The position numbers were made by a program, and so were the translations under genes. Below, piece after piece: positions 26,132 to 35,098 of a stretch of 64,000 nucleotides of DNA (its first letter is position 1; each line of letters begins with the position of its first letter). The notes under the pieces are model-generated. The model did no database searches. It had not been told where the DNA came from and worked only from the letters and a program-made list of their open reading frames with translations. This stretch comes from Bacillota bacterium. Its GTDB lineage: Bacteria > Bacillota > Clostridia > Lachnospirales > Lachnospiraceae. The stretch covers positions 1 through 64,000 of the forward strand of contig JAEXGM010000052.1 of NCBI GenBank assembly GCA_023450835.1, read 5' to 3'.

Positions 26132-27297
26132 GTTTATTTCAGACCTTTAGATTGGCAATAAAAAGCATTATCGGCAACAAACTACGCTCCTTCCTTACAA
26201 TGTTGGGTATGATAATCGGTGTTACTTCCGTAATTACACTAATCGGTTTGATGAACGGTGTTACGAACTATGTATTATCTACCTTTTCCGATATGGGAAC
26301 GAATACCATAACTGTCTCAGTGACCAATACGGATACCCGATTTGTAAAAGTAGACGATGTATATGACCTGGTTAAAAAGTATAACACTTTGTTCGAGGGA
26401 GTTTCTCCTACGGTTACCAGCAATTATACATTAAAATACGGAACCACCTCCAAGTCTACTACTGTTACGGGAGTCGGGGAGGATTATGCTGATTTGAAAG
26501 ATTTTAAGCTTTCAAGCGGCAGGTTCATTGATTATGCAGATATTAAAAACCGTTATAAGGGATGTGTTATCGGAACCTATATCGTAGATGAACTGTTTGA
26601 CGGAGTTGCCAGAACAGGTGATACCCTTCGTATCAACGGAGAGGTATATACCGTAATCGGTATCAAGGAAGAGACAGCAGATTCTGAAGAAAATTCAGCA
26701 GATGACTGTGTTTACATACCATACTCCAATGCAGTAAGAATGTCAGGCGCTACCATCTCAAGTTATAGCTTCTCAGCAGCCAGTGACAGTAAAGTTGATG
26801 CCTGCAAGACAATTCTTGATAATTATTTATACAGTATCATGAAGGATGAGGATCTGTATAAGATATCCACTATGGCAGAACTTCTTGAAACTGTCACAAA
26901 GATGACCAATATGTTAGGTTCCATATTAGGCGGTATTGCAGGTATATCTCTGTTGGTTGCAGGTATCGGAATCATGAACATCATGCTTGTTTCCGTTATT
27001 GAAAGAACAAAGGAGATTGGTATCAGAAAGTCCCTTGGAGCAAAGCGTAAGGATATCCTGCTGCAGTTCGTTATAGAAGCGGCAACTATCAGTATTCTTG
27101 GCGGAACTATCGGAATTATCCTGGGCTGGGTCGCAACTACAACCATCGGAAATGCTTTTGGACTGGATGCTTATCCGTCCATGGGTTCCATCCTGTTAGC
27201 CTTTGGAGTATCCGCAGGTATCGGTGTCGGCTTCGGTTTCATGCCGGCTAACAAAGCTGCAAAATTAAATCCTATAGATGCTCTTAGAAGTGAATAA
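26128..27297 (+). CDS. ABC transporter permease, MacB/YknZ type
   Basis: A 389-residue permease with the FtsX/MacB layout: one membrane helix near the start (about 17-42, LRSFLTMLGMIIGVTSVITLIGL), a large extracellular MacB-core domain (about 45-260) and three C-terminal helices (about 270-380). The phrase ERTKEIGIRKSLGAKRKDIL is the family hallmark. The ATG overlaps the ATPase stop. It uses no proton gradient; energy comes from the adjacent ATPase, and the upstream fusion protein contacts its outer domain. Confidence 0.93.
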   Translation: MSLFQTFRLAIKSIIGNKLRSFLTMLGMIIGVTSVITLIGLMNGVTNYVLSTFSDMGTNTITVSVTNTDTRFVKVDDVYDLVKKYNTLFEGVSPTVTSNYTLKYGTTSKSTTVTGVGEDYADLKDFKLSSGRFIDYADIKNRYKGCVIGTYIVDELFDGVARTGDTLRINGEVYTVIGIKEETADSEENSADDCVYIPYSNAVRMSGATISSYSFSAASDSKVDACKTILDNYLYSIMKDEDLYKISTMAELLETVTKMTNMLGSILGGIAGISLLVAGIGIMNIMLVSVIERTKEIGIRKSLGAKRKDILLQFVIEAATISILGGTIGIILGWVATTTIGNAFGLDAYPSMGSILLAFGVSAGIGVGFGFMPANKAAKLNPIDALRSE

Positions 27298-27363
27298 AGT
27301 TGGTCTAAAATCCTATACTTCGTACTAATTATATACTAATAGATATGGACTAGTGAGGTTAGT

Positions 27364-28668
27364 ATGAAGTATAAGAAATTTGCTGGAGCCCTGTGCCTTG
27401 TGTTATGTATTTCCTTGCTCTTTTCCTATAATGTGCCTGTAAGCACTCTGGCAGATACCGCAAAGAGCAGTAAGTCGGATACAACCGCAAAAGATAGCAC
27501 GGAAGTAACGGGGCAGAATAGCGGAAGCGGCACAGCAGCGGAAAGTGCCGCTGCGGCGGATAGTGCCACTGCCGCGGATAGTGCCGCGGTTGATATCACA
27601 TCTGAATCGGCAGTGCTCATCGAAGGTTCAACAGGCACTGTGATATACGAAAAGAACAAGGATGAGAAAAGAAAACCTGCCAGCATCACAAAGATTATGA
27701 CACTTTTACTGATTTTTGATGCACTGGCAAGCGGTAAGATTAAACTGACAGACCCGGTAACGGTCAGTGAATATGCAGCTTCCATGGGCGGCTCTCAGGT
27801 GTACCTGGAACCGGGAGAAAGCCAGGATGTAAATACCATGATAAAGTGCATTAGCATAGCCAGTGCCAATGATGCTGCTGTTGCAATGGCAGAATACATA
27901 GCCGGTTCCGAAGAATCTTTTGTAAATATGATGAACGAAAGAGCAAAGGGACTGGGCATGAACAATACTCATTTTGTGAACTGCTGCGGGCTTGATGTAG
28001 ATAATCACTATACCACAGCCTATGACATTGCACTTATGTCCAGAGAACTGATTACGAAATACCCTCAAATCAGCGATTACTCTACCGTTTGGATGGAAAA
28101 CATTACACATACTACCAAGAAGGGTCAGAGTGAGTTCGGGCTTACCAATACCAATAAATTAATCAAGAGCTATAATGGAATTACCGGCCTTAAGACCGGC
28201 TCCACCAGTCTTGCCAAGTACTGCTTATCGGCTACAGCTAAACGAAATGGTATGGATATGATAGCAGTTGTGTTGGCAGCACCGGAGACGAAAGTTCGTT
28301 TCAGGGAAGCTGCTAAGCTTTTAGACTATGGTTTTGCCAATTGCAGCATTTATCAGGATGATAACAAAGACCTGGCAGTAACCCCCATACCGGTTAAAAA
28401 AGGTGTGGCAGATAACTTGAATTACCGCGTCAGTGATAAGTTCTCTTATCTCTGCCTAAAGGGCACCAACCCTGCTGACATTACCAAAAAGGTAACGCTG
28501 GAAGAAAGTGTTACCGCACCGGTAAAAGAGAATGATAAAGTTGGAGAAATAACTTACGAACTGGGTGGTAAGACCATAGGAAAAGTTGATATTGTAGCCG
28601 CTGAAAATGTCAATAAAGCAAAACTTATGGACTATTTTAAGTCAGCTCTTAAAAAATTCAAATTCTAA
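27364..28668 (+). CDS. dacF: D-alanyl-D-alanine carboxypeptidase, DacF type (penicillin-binding protein)
   Basis: Trims the terminal D-Ala from peptidoglycan peptides; DacF-type enzymes affect spore cortex cross-linking. The 434-residue protein has a signal peptide (about 1-31), a low-complexity Ala/Ser/Asp/Thr linker (about 34-78, with an imperfect repeated GCGGATAGTGCC unit in DNA), then the S11 domain with S107-I-T-K110, S167-A-N169 and K277-T-G279. A C-terminal beta domain (about 355-434) follows. It is monocistronic with a strong terminator. The linker may vary in length between strains. Confidence 0.92.
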   Translation: MKYKKFAGALCLVLCISLLFSYNVPVSTLADTAKSSKSDTTAKDSTEVTGQNSGSGTAAESAAAADSATAADSAAVDITSESAVLIEGSTGTVIYEKNKDEKRKPASITKIMTLLLIFDALASGKIKLTDPVTVSEYAASMGGSQVYLEPGESQDVNTMIKCISIASANDAAVAMAEYIAGSEESFVNMMNERAKGLGMNNTHFVNCCGLDVDNHYTTAYDIALMSRELITKYPQISDYSTVWMENITHTTKKGQSEFGLTNTNKLIKSYNGITGLKTGSTSLAKYCLSATAKRNGMDMIAVVLAAPETKVRFREAAKLLDYGFANCSIYQDDNKDLAVTPIPVKKGVADNLNYRVSDKFSYLCLKGTNPADITKKVTLEESVTAPVKENDKVGEITYELGGKTIGKVDIVAAENVNKAKLMDYFKSALKKFKF

Positions 28669-28679
28669 AAAAGGGTACT

Positions 28680-28741
28680 ATAGACCGCAGAGAAAGTCTG
28701 TGTTATAATTGATAACAGGCTTTTTGGCGGTCTATCCTTTT
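28680..28741 (+). terminator. intrinsic terminator after dacF
   Basis: A 9-bp outer stem ATAGACCGC/GCGGTCTAT (28680-28688, 28727-28735) with an inner imperfect hairpin (CTG..TTAT/ATAACAG) and a T-run after CC. Confidence 0.85.
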
Positions 28742-28804
28742 TATGGGAATTGTAAGCTGATATAAAACGGTAAATAAAGAGTATATAATCAGAAAGGGTT
28801 ATAG

Positions 28805-29662
28805 ATGTTAAAGATAATAGGAGCACTTCTTTTACTCCTTCTTCTTATAGAATATATAAGAAACTTAAAACCACAGATTACCAGGATAACAGTGGAATCA
28901 GGGAGGCTGGGTGAAGCCTTCGACGGCCTGACTATGGTTATTTTAGCGGATCTTCATAATTATAGTTACGGCAAAGATAATGAAGTGTTAATAAAACAAA
29001 TAGATTCCATTAAACCGGATATTGTTTTAATAGCAGGGGACATGCTGGTAAGAAAAGCACCAAAGAAATATGAAATTGCCTATGGGCTCTTAAAGGCATT
29101 GTCAAGGAAATATCCCATCTACTATGGAATGGGAAATCACGAACAGAGTTTATCCTGTGAAAAAGAAGAATACGCGGCCCTTTATAAAGATTATATGGAT
29201 AAGCTTGTAAGGAACGGAATTGTTCTTCTGGATAATGAAAGTACAGTAATAAAACGAAAGAATAATACACTTAAGATATCCGGCTTGTCCATTGAAAAAC
29301 CTTATTACGGCAAATCCAAAATACCAAAGATGCCGGAGGATTATATTGAGAATCTCATAGGAAAGTGTGATAGTAAGTGTTATAATATATTGATTGCCCA
29401 TAATCCTTTGTATTTTGAGAATTATACAGCATACGGGTCGGACCTTATTCTGGCCGGACATGTTCATGGAGGTATTATCAGGCTTCCTTTTCTGGGAGGG
29501 ATGCTGTCTCCTCAGTATCGTTTCTTTCCCAAATATGATGCAGGGCGTTTCTCCGAAAAGGGAAGCACTATGTTAATATCAAGGGGACTGGGGCTTCACA
29601 CTCTGAAATTCCGTATAGGAAACCGTCCGGAATTAATGACAGTAATATTAAAGAAAAAATGA
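28805..29662 (+). CDS. membrane-anchored metallophosphoesterase, YkuE/YaeI-like
   Basis: A 285-residue calcineurin-like phosphoesterase. The first 20 residues form a hydrophobic anchor. Dimetal motifs are LADLHNY, IAGDM, MGNHE, IAHNP and LAGHVHGG in the expected order. YkuE/YaeI-type members hydrolyse phosphodiester or pyrophosphate bonds of envelope lipids such as UDP-diacylglucosamine; the substrate here is not known. It precedes the site-2-protease-like gene and scpAB by 81 bases. Confidence 0.88.
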   Translation: MLKIIGALLLLLLLIEYIRNLKPQITRITVESGRLGEAFDGLTMVILADLHNYSYGKDNEVLIKQIDSIKPDIVLIAGDMLVRKAPKKYEIAYGLLKALSRKYPIYYGMGNHEQSLSCEKEEYAALYKDYMDKLVRNGIVLLDNESTVIKRKNNTLKISGLSIEKPYYGKSKIPKMPEDYIENLIGKCDSKCYNILIAHNPLYFENYTAYGSDLILAGHVHGGIIRLPFLGGMLSPQYRFFPKYDAGRFSEKGSTMLISRGLGLHTLKFRIGNRPELMTVILKKK

Positions 29663-29743
29663 ACAAAATACTGTAAAGATGAAAGAATAGATTTTGCTTA
29701 TGATTTAAATGCGTATAAAGACACGTGGGAGGTATAGACATCT

Positions 29744-30358
29744 ATGAGAATAGAATTAATAAGGCTTATTACTGCCTTCCTGGCAGGTTGTATTGTTATG
29801 ATACTCCATGAATTTCCGAAGGCTTTATTGTATAACAGTTTAAATAAGAATCAGGATGCAAAAAAGAAAAACAATATCTATAAGCTGCATCAATATATCG
29901 ATCCCATCGGAATTCTGTTCTGTGCAACCAATCAGGCTGGGTTTTCAAAACCCTATATGTACCGCTTAAAGAACAGGAGAAGTAATCTGCTGCTGGGAAT
30001 CTGCGGTTTTGCAAGCTTATTACTAATATTCATAATCAGTGTGGCAACCATTAAGCTGCAGCATAGTTTCTCAACCCCGCTTAAGGTTAATCCCAATGAT
30101 GGTATTTTGCGGTTATTTATACAGTTTACCATGATGAATACGGCACTTATCAGCTTAAGTATGTTTCTGGTTAATATCTTTCCGGTGTCAACCTTTGATA
30201 TGGGATTATGCATTGCCGCCAAGTCTCCTTCCAGATATTTTTCAATCATAAAGAATGATTATCTGATTAAGATACTTTTGATTTTTGCGGTGATATTTCA
30301 GCTTTTAACATATATTTCATCTTATATATTGACCTTTTTAATAAAACTCAGGTTATAG
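29744..30358 (+). CDS. degenerate site-2-protease-like (M50) membrane protein
   Basis: A 204-residue polytopic membrane protein that lines up with the short M50 proteases usually encoded just before scpA in Firmicutes. It keeps the layout: H22-E23 in LHEFPK, the IDPIG turn (52-56), GFSKP (normally GWAKP), a helix after KNRRSNLLLG, and NIFPVSTFDMG (144-154). However, HExxH is broken, with Lys26 replacing the second His. The AGPxxN stretch is CGFASL, and DGG is DMG. I infer an inactive protease-fold protein that may still bind membrane substrates. RBS GGGAGG. Confidence 0.75.
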   Translation: MRIELIRLITAFLAGCIVMILHEFPKALLYNSLNKNQDAKKKNNIYKLHQYIDPIGILFCATNQAGFSKPYMYRLKNRRSNLLLGICGFASLLLIFIISVATIKLQHSFSTPLKVNPNDGILRLFIQFTMMNTALISLSMFLVNIFPVSTFDMGLCIAAKSPSRYFSIIKNDYLIKILLIFAVIFQLLTYISSYILTFLIKLRL

Positions 30359-30382
30359 TATTTAGCATTTGGAGGTTAGGTA

Positions 30383-31141
30383 ATGGATATTTCATTTAAA
30401 CTGGAGGTGTTCGAAGGACCTCTGGATTTGCTGCTGCATCTGATTGATAAGAACAAAGTAAATATACATGATATTCCCATTGTATTGATAACAGAGCAAT
30501 ATATGGACTATGTGAATCACATGGAGACCAAGGACTTGAATATCATGAGTGAGTTCCTTGTAATGGCGGCTACACTTCTTAACATAAAATCAAAGATGCT
30601 GCTGCCAAAGGATGAAAAACGCGATATTGCAGAAGAGGACCCCAGGCAGGAACTGGTGGAGAGACTCTTGGAATATAAAATGTTTAAATACATATCTCTT
30701 GAATTAAAAGACAAAGAAATAGATGCAGGAAGAACATTCTTTAAGAATCCCAGTATTCCGGATGAAATAAAGGACTATGAAGAAAAGGTCGATGTAAGCA
30801 CCCTTCTCTCTGATTTAACGCTTGCCAAACTCCATCGGATCTTTGAGACCGTAATGAAAAGGCAGGTAGATAAGATCGATCCTATCCGAAGTAAATTCGG
30901 AAAAATCGAAAAAGAAGAGGGAAACCTTACTGAAAAGATGGAAGAAGTAGCCAGGTACGGAAGACTTCATAAGAACTTCTCTTTTTATCAGCTTTTAATG
31001 GGACAGCGTAATAAGACGGATATCATTGTTACCTTCCTTGCCATTCTGGAACTTATGAAAACAGGGGAGATTATTATCAGACAGGACAACCTCTTTGATG
31101 ATATTATGATTACGTATAATGATTTAGTAGTTGTATCATAG
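30383..31141 (+). CDS. scpA: segregation and condensation protein A
   Basis: The kleisin subunit that bridges Smc head domains in the condensin complex for chromosome segregation. The 252-residue protein begins with the conserved FEGPLDLLLHLIDKNKVNIHDIPI and has the acidic linker and C-terminal winged-helix-like region (FLAILELMKTGEI). It lies 24 bases after the M50-like gene and 83 bases before scpB. Smc itself is not in the window. Confidence 0.95.
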   Translation: MDISFKLEVFEGPLDLLLHLIDKNKVNIHDIPIVLITEQYMDYVNHMETKDLNIMSEFLVMAATLLNIKSKMLLPKDEKRDIAEEDPRQELVERLLEYKMFKYISLELKDKEIDAGRTFFKNPSIPDEIKDYEEKVDVSTLLSDLTLAKLHRIFETVMKRQVDKIDPIRSKFGKIEKEEGNLTEKMEEVARYGRLHKNFSFYQLLMGQRNKTDIIVTFLAILELMKTGEIIIRQDNLFDDIMITYNDLVVVS

Positions 31142-31224
31142 ATGCAACAATAGAACGGAAACAAAAAGTATGGGAAGTATGTAAGGCATAACTTGCACCA
31201 ATCGGAAAGGGTTTGATTATTTAT

Positions 31225-31794
31225 ATGGAGATAAATCAGATTAAAGCAGCAATAGAAGCGATTCTCTTTACTATGGGAGAAGCGGTGGAACTGGAAAGGC
31301 TTTCGGCTGCATTGGGACATGATAAGGATACCGTAAAGAAAATAATACATTCCATGATGGATGATTATGACAGGGAAGAAAGAGGAGTTCGTATTATTGA
31401 ACTAGAAGACTCTTATCAGATGTGCACCAAGACAGAGCTGTATGAATCCCTCATAAAAATTACGCATATACCCAAAAAACACATTCTTACGGATGTGCTT
31501 TTAGAGACTTTATCCATTATTGCATATAAGCAGCCGATTACCAGAATAGAGATTGAAGCTATTCGTGGAGTAAAGTCGGATCATGCCGTCAATAAATTGA
31601 TTGAATACAATCTGGTTGGCGAGGTGGGAAGAATGGATGCTCCGGGAAGACCTATTCTTTTTGGCACTACGGAAGAGTTCCTTCGAAGTTTCGGAATTCA
31701 TTCTCTGGAAGACCTGCCCATTATAACTTCTGATAAGGTGGAAGACTTTAAGCTGGAGGCAGAAGAAGAAGTACAGCTTAGACTGGATATTTAA
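31225..31794 (+). CDS. scpB: segregation and condensation protein B
   Basis: A 189-residue dimeric winged-helix partner of ScpA and Smc. Features are AAIEAILFTMGEAVELERLSAAL, EDSYQMCTK, LLETLSIIAYKQPITRIEIEAIRGV and GRPILFGTTEEFLRSFGI, all standard. I chose the ATG at 31225, 13 bases after GGAAAGGG; an in-frame TTG at 31213 would sit too close to that site. A strong terminator follows at 31844. Confidence 0.94.
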   Translation: MEINQIKAAIEAILFTMGEAVELERLSAALGHDKDTVKKIIHSMMDDYDREERGVRIIELEDSYQMCTKTELYESLIKITHIPKKHILTDVLLETLSIIAYKQPITRIEIEAIRGVKSDHAVNKLIEYNLVGEVGRMDAPGRPILFGTTEEFLRSFGIHSLEDLPIITSDKVEDFKLEAEEEVQLRLDI

Positions 31795-31843
31795 AGATAA
31801 TCTGTAAAATTCATTTTAATTTCCATTATTATTCCGCTATGAA

Positions 31844-31891
31844 CCTCCCTTTCGTGTTGTTTTTATAACAGCACGAAAGGGAGGCTTTTTT
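31844..31891 (+). terminator. strong intrinsic terminator after scpB
   Basis: A perfect 13-bp GC-rich stem (31844-31856 with 31872-31884), an inner TGTT/AACA extension and six T residues. The rest of this 371-base gap holds the oppA promoter and a 97-base leader. Confidence 0.93.
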
Positions 31892-32033
31892 GTTTTATAA
31901 CGTAAAAATATTGAGGATATACGGATTGTTTTTTCATGAACTTTACTGAAAAGCATGTATAAAACATGTATATAATTTATTTTATATATGATTTTTGCTA
32001 ATATATACATTTCATCAAATGTTTTTTTGTGCA

Positions 32034-32062
32034 TTGACAAATGAAAACTGGGGTGCTACAAT
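32034..32062 (+). promoter_or_regulatory. promoter of the opp operon
   Basis: Consensus -35 TTGACA (32034-32039), 17-base spacer and -10 TACAAT (32057-32062) with an extended TG motif (32054-32055). The start is near 32069. This is among the strongest promoters in the window. Confidence 0.88.
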
Positions 32063-32165
32063 ATCCAATGTTTAAATCATATTAATCATGTATGAATAGT
32101 AAGAAATAAGAATAAGATAGTGTATACATATGAATTAATGTGAATATCAGAGGAGGATAAAATCT

Positions 32166-33971
32166 ATGTTAAAGAGAAAGTCGAAGTTCTTAGCAGCACT
32201 GCTTGCCTTAACCTTAATTGCCGGAGCTTTGAGTGGCTGCAGTAATAAAAGTGCTGTAAACAGCAGTGGAAATGCCTCGGCAACGGAGGGAAATAACGGA
32301 CAGCAAACAAATGTTGACAGTGATAAGGAGTCCAGTACAGGGGACGTATCGGCAGATGACGCCTTAGACGCAGACCAGACGCTGTATTTAAAATTTGATG
32401 AACCGTTGACACTTGATGTCAGTGATGTCCGCAATTCATCTGAATTCCAGATACTCTCCCAGGTTCAGGAAGGTCTTTTTAGAACCTTTACAGATGAAAA
32501 CGGCAATGATGTTATCTCCAATGCGGGAGCAGAGTCCTATGAGGTATCAACAGATGGTCTGGTGTATACTTTTAAACTTCGTGATTATAAATGGTCTGAC
32601 GGCGTGCAGGTTACAGCCGGACAGTATGTGGATTCCATCTTACGCTTATTAGACCCTCAGAAAGCATTCGCTTATTCCTTTATGGCATATGATATCCTGA
32701 ATGCGGAAAAGTTCTACAACGGCGAAGTGAAAGCTGATCAGGTAGGAGTGAAAGCCCTGGATGACAAAACTCTTCAGATTACCTTAGCTTCTCCTACACC
32801 TTATTTTATAAAAAAATTAACCAATGTTTGCTTTTACCCGGTCAGACTTGACATAATTGACAAGGGAAGTGAGACTTACGCTACCAGTATTGATGAACAG
32901 GTGTACAGCGGACCCTTTACTATAAGCGAATGGGTAAAAGAGAACAGTATGGTACTTGTAAAAAACCCTGATTATTGGGACGCTGACAATGTTAAATTGC
33001 AAAAAGTAGTGTTTACTTCCGCAGAAGAGCCCGCTACCCAGTCCCTGCTGCTGGAATCCAAGCAGTTGGACGTGGCAGAGGCTTCCGCTGAATATGTTGA
33101 TAAGTGGAAACAACTGGCGGATGCAGGACAGTTAACTTATGTATCAGCTACCTATCCCAGTGTGAGCTTTATCGGATTTAACCAGCACACAGGCGGAAAG
33201 TCCGGTTTAATGAATAATGCTAAAATACGCCTTGCCCTGTCTCTTGCAATTGACAGAGAGGAATATAACCAGTTGATTTATAACGGAATTAATATTCCGG
33301 CCTACGGTATTTTCCCCTTTGGTCTTCAGGTAGGGGATACGGAATTCCGAAGTGTAAAGGATGAACCGTTAAAAGCTCTTGCACAGGAATATAATAACGA
33401 TGCGGATAAACTTCAGGCACTGTTTAAGGAAGGTCTGGAAGAGGAAGGCAAGAGTACCGATTTAAGCAAAGTTACTTTGACCTTTATCTCAACGGATGCT
33501 ACGGTTCAGGAAAAGGCTGCCCAGGAATATTACAAACAGAAATGGGAAGAAAAGCTGGGAATCAAGATTGATATCAATATATTACCTGACAGAAGCACTT
33601 TCGTAACGGAACGTGACGGAAACAATTATGACCTGCTGTCCAATGGCTGGAACGGAGATTACAATGATCCCATGACATTCAGTGATTTATGGATAACAGA
33701 CAGCGGTTATGCCAAATATTTCGGCGGATATCACAATGAAGAATATGATAAGATATTCCAGACACTTGCAAGTGAAAGTGACTCCAATAAACGTATTGAA
33801 ATCTATGGAGAACTGGAAAAAAATCTGGTTGCCGACAACGCAGGTGTACTGCCTCTCTACTATACAAATAAGCAGATATTTATCCAGTCATATGTTAAGA
33901 ATTTAAGTACACCTTTATTTGGTACCAATTATGAGTTCAGCAGAGCTTATATTTCAGGACGTAATAACTAA
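32166..33971 (+). CDS. oppA: oligopeptide ABC transporter substrate-binding lipoprotein
   Basis: Captures oligopeptides outside the cell and hands them to the OppBC channel. The 601-residue protein has a lipoprotein signal ending LSGC with the lipidated Cys25, a Ser/Gly/Asn-rich linker (about 26-62) and an SBP family 5 domain (YTFKLRDYKWSDGVQVTAGQYVDSILRL, LALSLAIDREEYNQL). It is the first gene of a five-gene set, and the hairpin after it probably keeps its mRNA level above that of the permeases. Peptide preference cannot be told. Confidence 0.94.
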   Translation: MLKRKSKFLAALLALTLIAGALSGCSNKSAVNSSGNASATEGNNGQQTNVDSDKESSTGDVSADDALDADQTLYLKFDEPLTLDVSDVRNSSEFQILSQVQEGLFRTFTDENGNDVISNAGAESYEVSTDGLVYTFKLRDYKWSDGVQVTAGQYVDSILRLLDPQKAFAYSFMAYDILNAEKFYNGEVKADQVGVKALDDKTLQITLASPTPYFIKKLTNVCFYPVRLDIIDKGSETYATSIDEQVYSGPFTISEWVKENSMVLVKNPDYWDADNVKLQKVVFTSAEEPATQSLLLESKQLDVAEASAEYVDKWKQLADAGQLTYVSATYPSVSFIGFNQHTGGKSGLMNNAKIRLALSLAIDREEYNQLIYNGINIPAYGIFPFGLQVGDTEFRSVKDEPLKALAQEYNNDADKLQALFKEGLEEEGKSTDLSKVTLTFISTDATVQEKAAQEYYKQKWEEKLGIKIDINILPDRSTFVTERDGNNYDLLSNGWNGDYNDPMTFSDLWITDSGYAKYFGGYHNEEYDKIFQTLASESDSNKRIEIYGELEKNLVADNAGVLPLYYTNKQIFIQSYVKNLSTPLFGTNYEFSRAYISGRNN

Positions 33972-34004
33972 GATGAAAATAGCCTGATTGGATTAATCTG
34001 ACAG

Positions 34005-34082
34005 GGCTGCTGCAAAACGATTAAATTGACAGAATTGATACGGTGTTCTGTCAGAATAACAGATGCAGCAGCCTCTTTCTTT
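34005..34082 (+). terminator. nested hairpin between oppA and oppB (partial terminator or stabiliser)
   Basis: A perfect 10-bp outer stem GGCTGCTGCA/TGCAGCAGCC (34005-34014, 34064-34073) encloses a perfect 8-bp inner stem TGACAGAA/TTCTGTCA (34027-34034, 34046-34053). It is followed by TCTTTCTTT. Such structures after binding-protein genes lower downstream expression and protect the upstream mRNA. Confidence 0.8.
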
Positions 34083-34130
34083 ACCCGATTTACCGGATTT
34101 TCAGAAATACGAAACAGGAAGGTGAGTGAA

Positions 34131-35087
34131 TTGTTAAAATATAGTATCAAAAGATTCTTTGTGATGCTGTTTACATTGTTTATTATTGCAACCGCCACGT
34201 TTTTCCTGCTGGCAGCCATGCCGGGGGATGCACTTACGGAGAGAGCGGAAAGACTGCCGGATCACATAAAAGTTAATCTTTATAAAAAATACGGACTGGA
34301 TAAACCCTTGCTGGAAAGGTATGTTATTACTATGAAAGGCCTGGTGGTAGGAGATTTTGGAGAATCTGTCATATTTCCCGGAGAGACAGTTCCTTCTATT
34401 ATCAAAGCGAAACTACCGGCTTCCGCCAGACTTGGAATCGGAGAGTTAATATTAGGGGCGGGAATTGGACTTATATTAGGGATTATAGCAGCCGTTAAAA
34501 AAGGAACCTGGATTGATTATATTGTAGTCACTTTATCCATTCTGCTGATTTCAGTCCCGCATTTGATACTGGGTCTATTGCTTCAGAAGATATTTGCCGG
34601 CAGTCTTGGATGGTTTCCGGTAATCGGATGGCCGAAAGGCAAAGATTTGTGGCTTGGCGGCTGGAAATATACTATCCTTCCAACTGTAACAGGCAGTTTT
34701 GCGTATATTGCGGTTTATGCCAGACTGTTAAAAACATCAATGCTGGAGGTTTTAGGTCAGGATTATATTGTGACGGCTGAATCCAAAGGGTTAAGCAAAG
34801 GGCAGATTATCAGACGCCATGTACTAAGAAATTCCTTTATACCGGTTATCACTTTTCTTCCCATGTCTATTGCCATGTGCATTACCGGTTCTTTTTTTAT
34901 AGAGAAAATATTCTCCATACCCGGTCTGGGGCTGTATTATGTCAATGCGGTCTCCGGCAGGGATGTAACGGTAGTAATGGGACAGACGGTAATACTTGCT
35001 GCCATGTATATTATCGTAATCTATATCACCGACATACTCTACACAGTAATTGATCCAAGAATCCGCATTCAGGGCGGCAGGCGATAG
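34131..35087 (+). CDS. oppB: oligopeptide ABC transporter permease OppB
   Basis: A 318-residue inner-membrane permease with about six helices and the EAA-type loop (ESKGLSKGQIIRRHVLRNSFIPV) that contacts the ATPases. I chose the TTG at 34131 because CAGGAAGGTG precedes it at good spacing and the protein then starts LKYSIKRFFVML, the usual OppB beginning. The longer reading frame from 34026 would translate through the oppA-oppB hairpin. It is cotranscribed with oppC. Confidence 0.92.
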   Translation: MLKYSIKRFFVMLFTLFIIATATFFLLAAMPGDALTERAERLPDHIKVNLYKKYGLDKPLLERYVITMKGLVVGDFGESVIFPGETVPSIIKAKLPASARLGIGELILGAGIGLILGIIAAVKKGTWIDYIVVTLSILLISVPHLILGLLLQKIFAGSLGWFPVIGWPKGKDLWLGGWKYTILPTVTGSFAYIAVYARLLKTSMLEVLGQDYIVTAESKGLSKGQIIRRHVLRNSFIPVITFLPMSIAMCITGSFFIEKIFSIPGLGLYYVNAVSGRDVTVVMGQTVILAAMYIIVIYITDILYTVIDPRIRIQGGRR

Positions 35088-35098
35088 GAGGAACGAGA

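Noticed and set aside
34026..34130. N-terminal extension of OppB from 34026
   Set aside because: It would be translated from within the oppA-oppB hairpin, lacks a ribosome site and does not resemble OppB, which starts well at the TTG at 34131.
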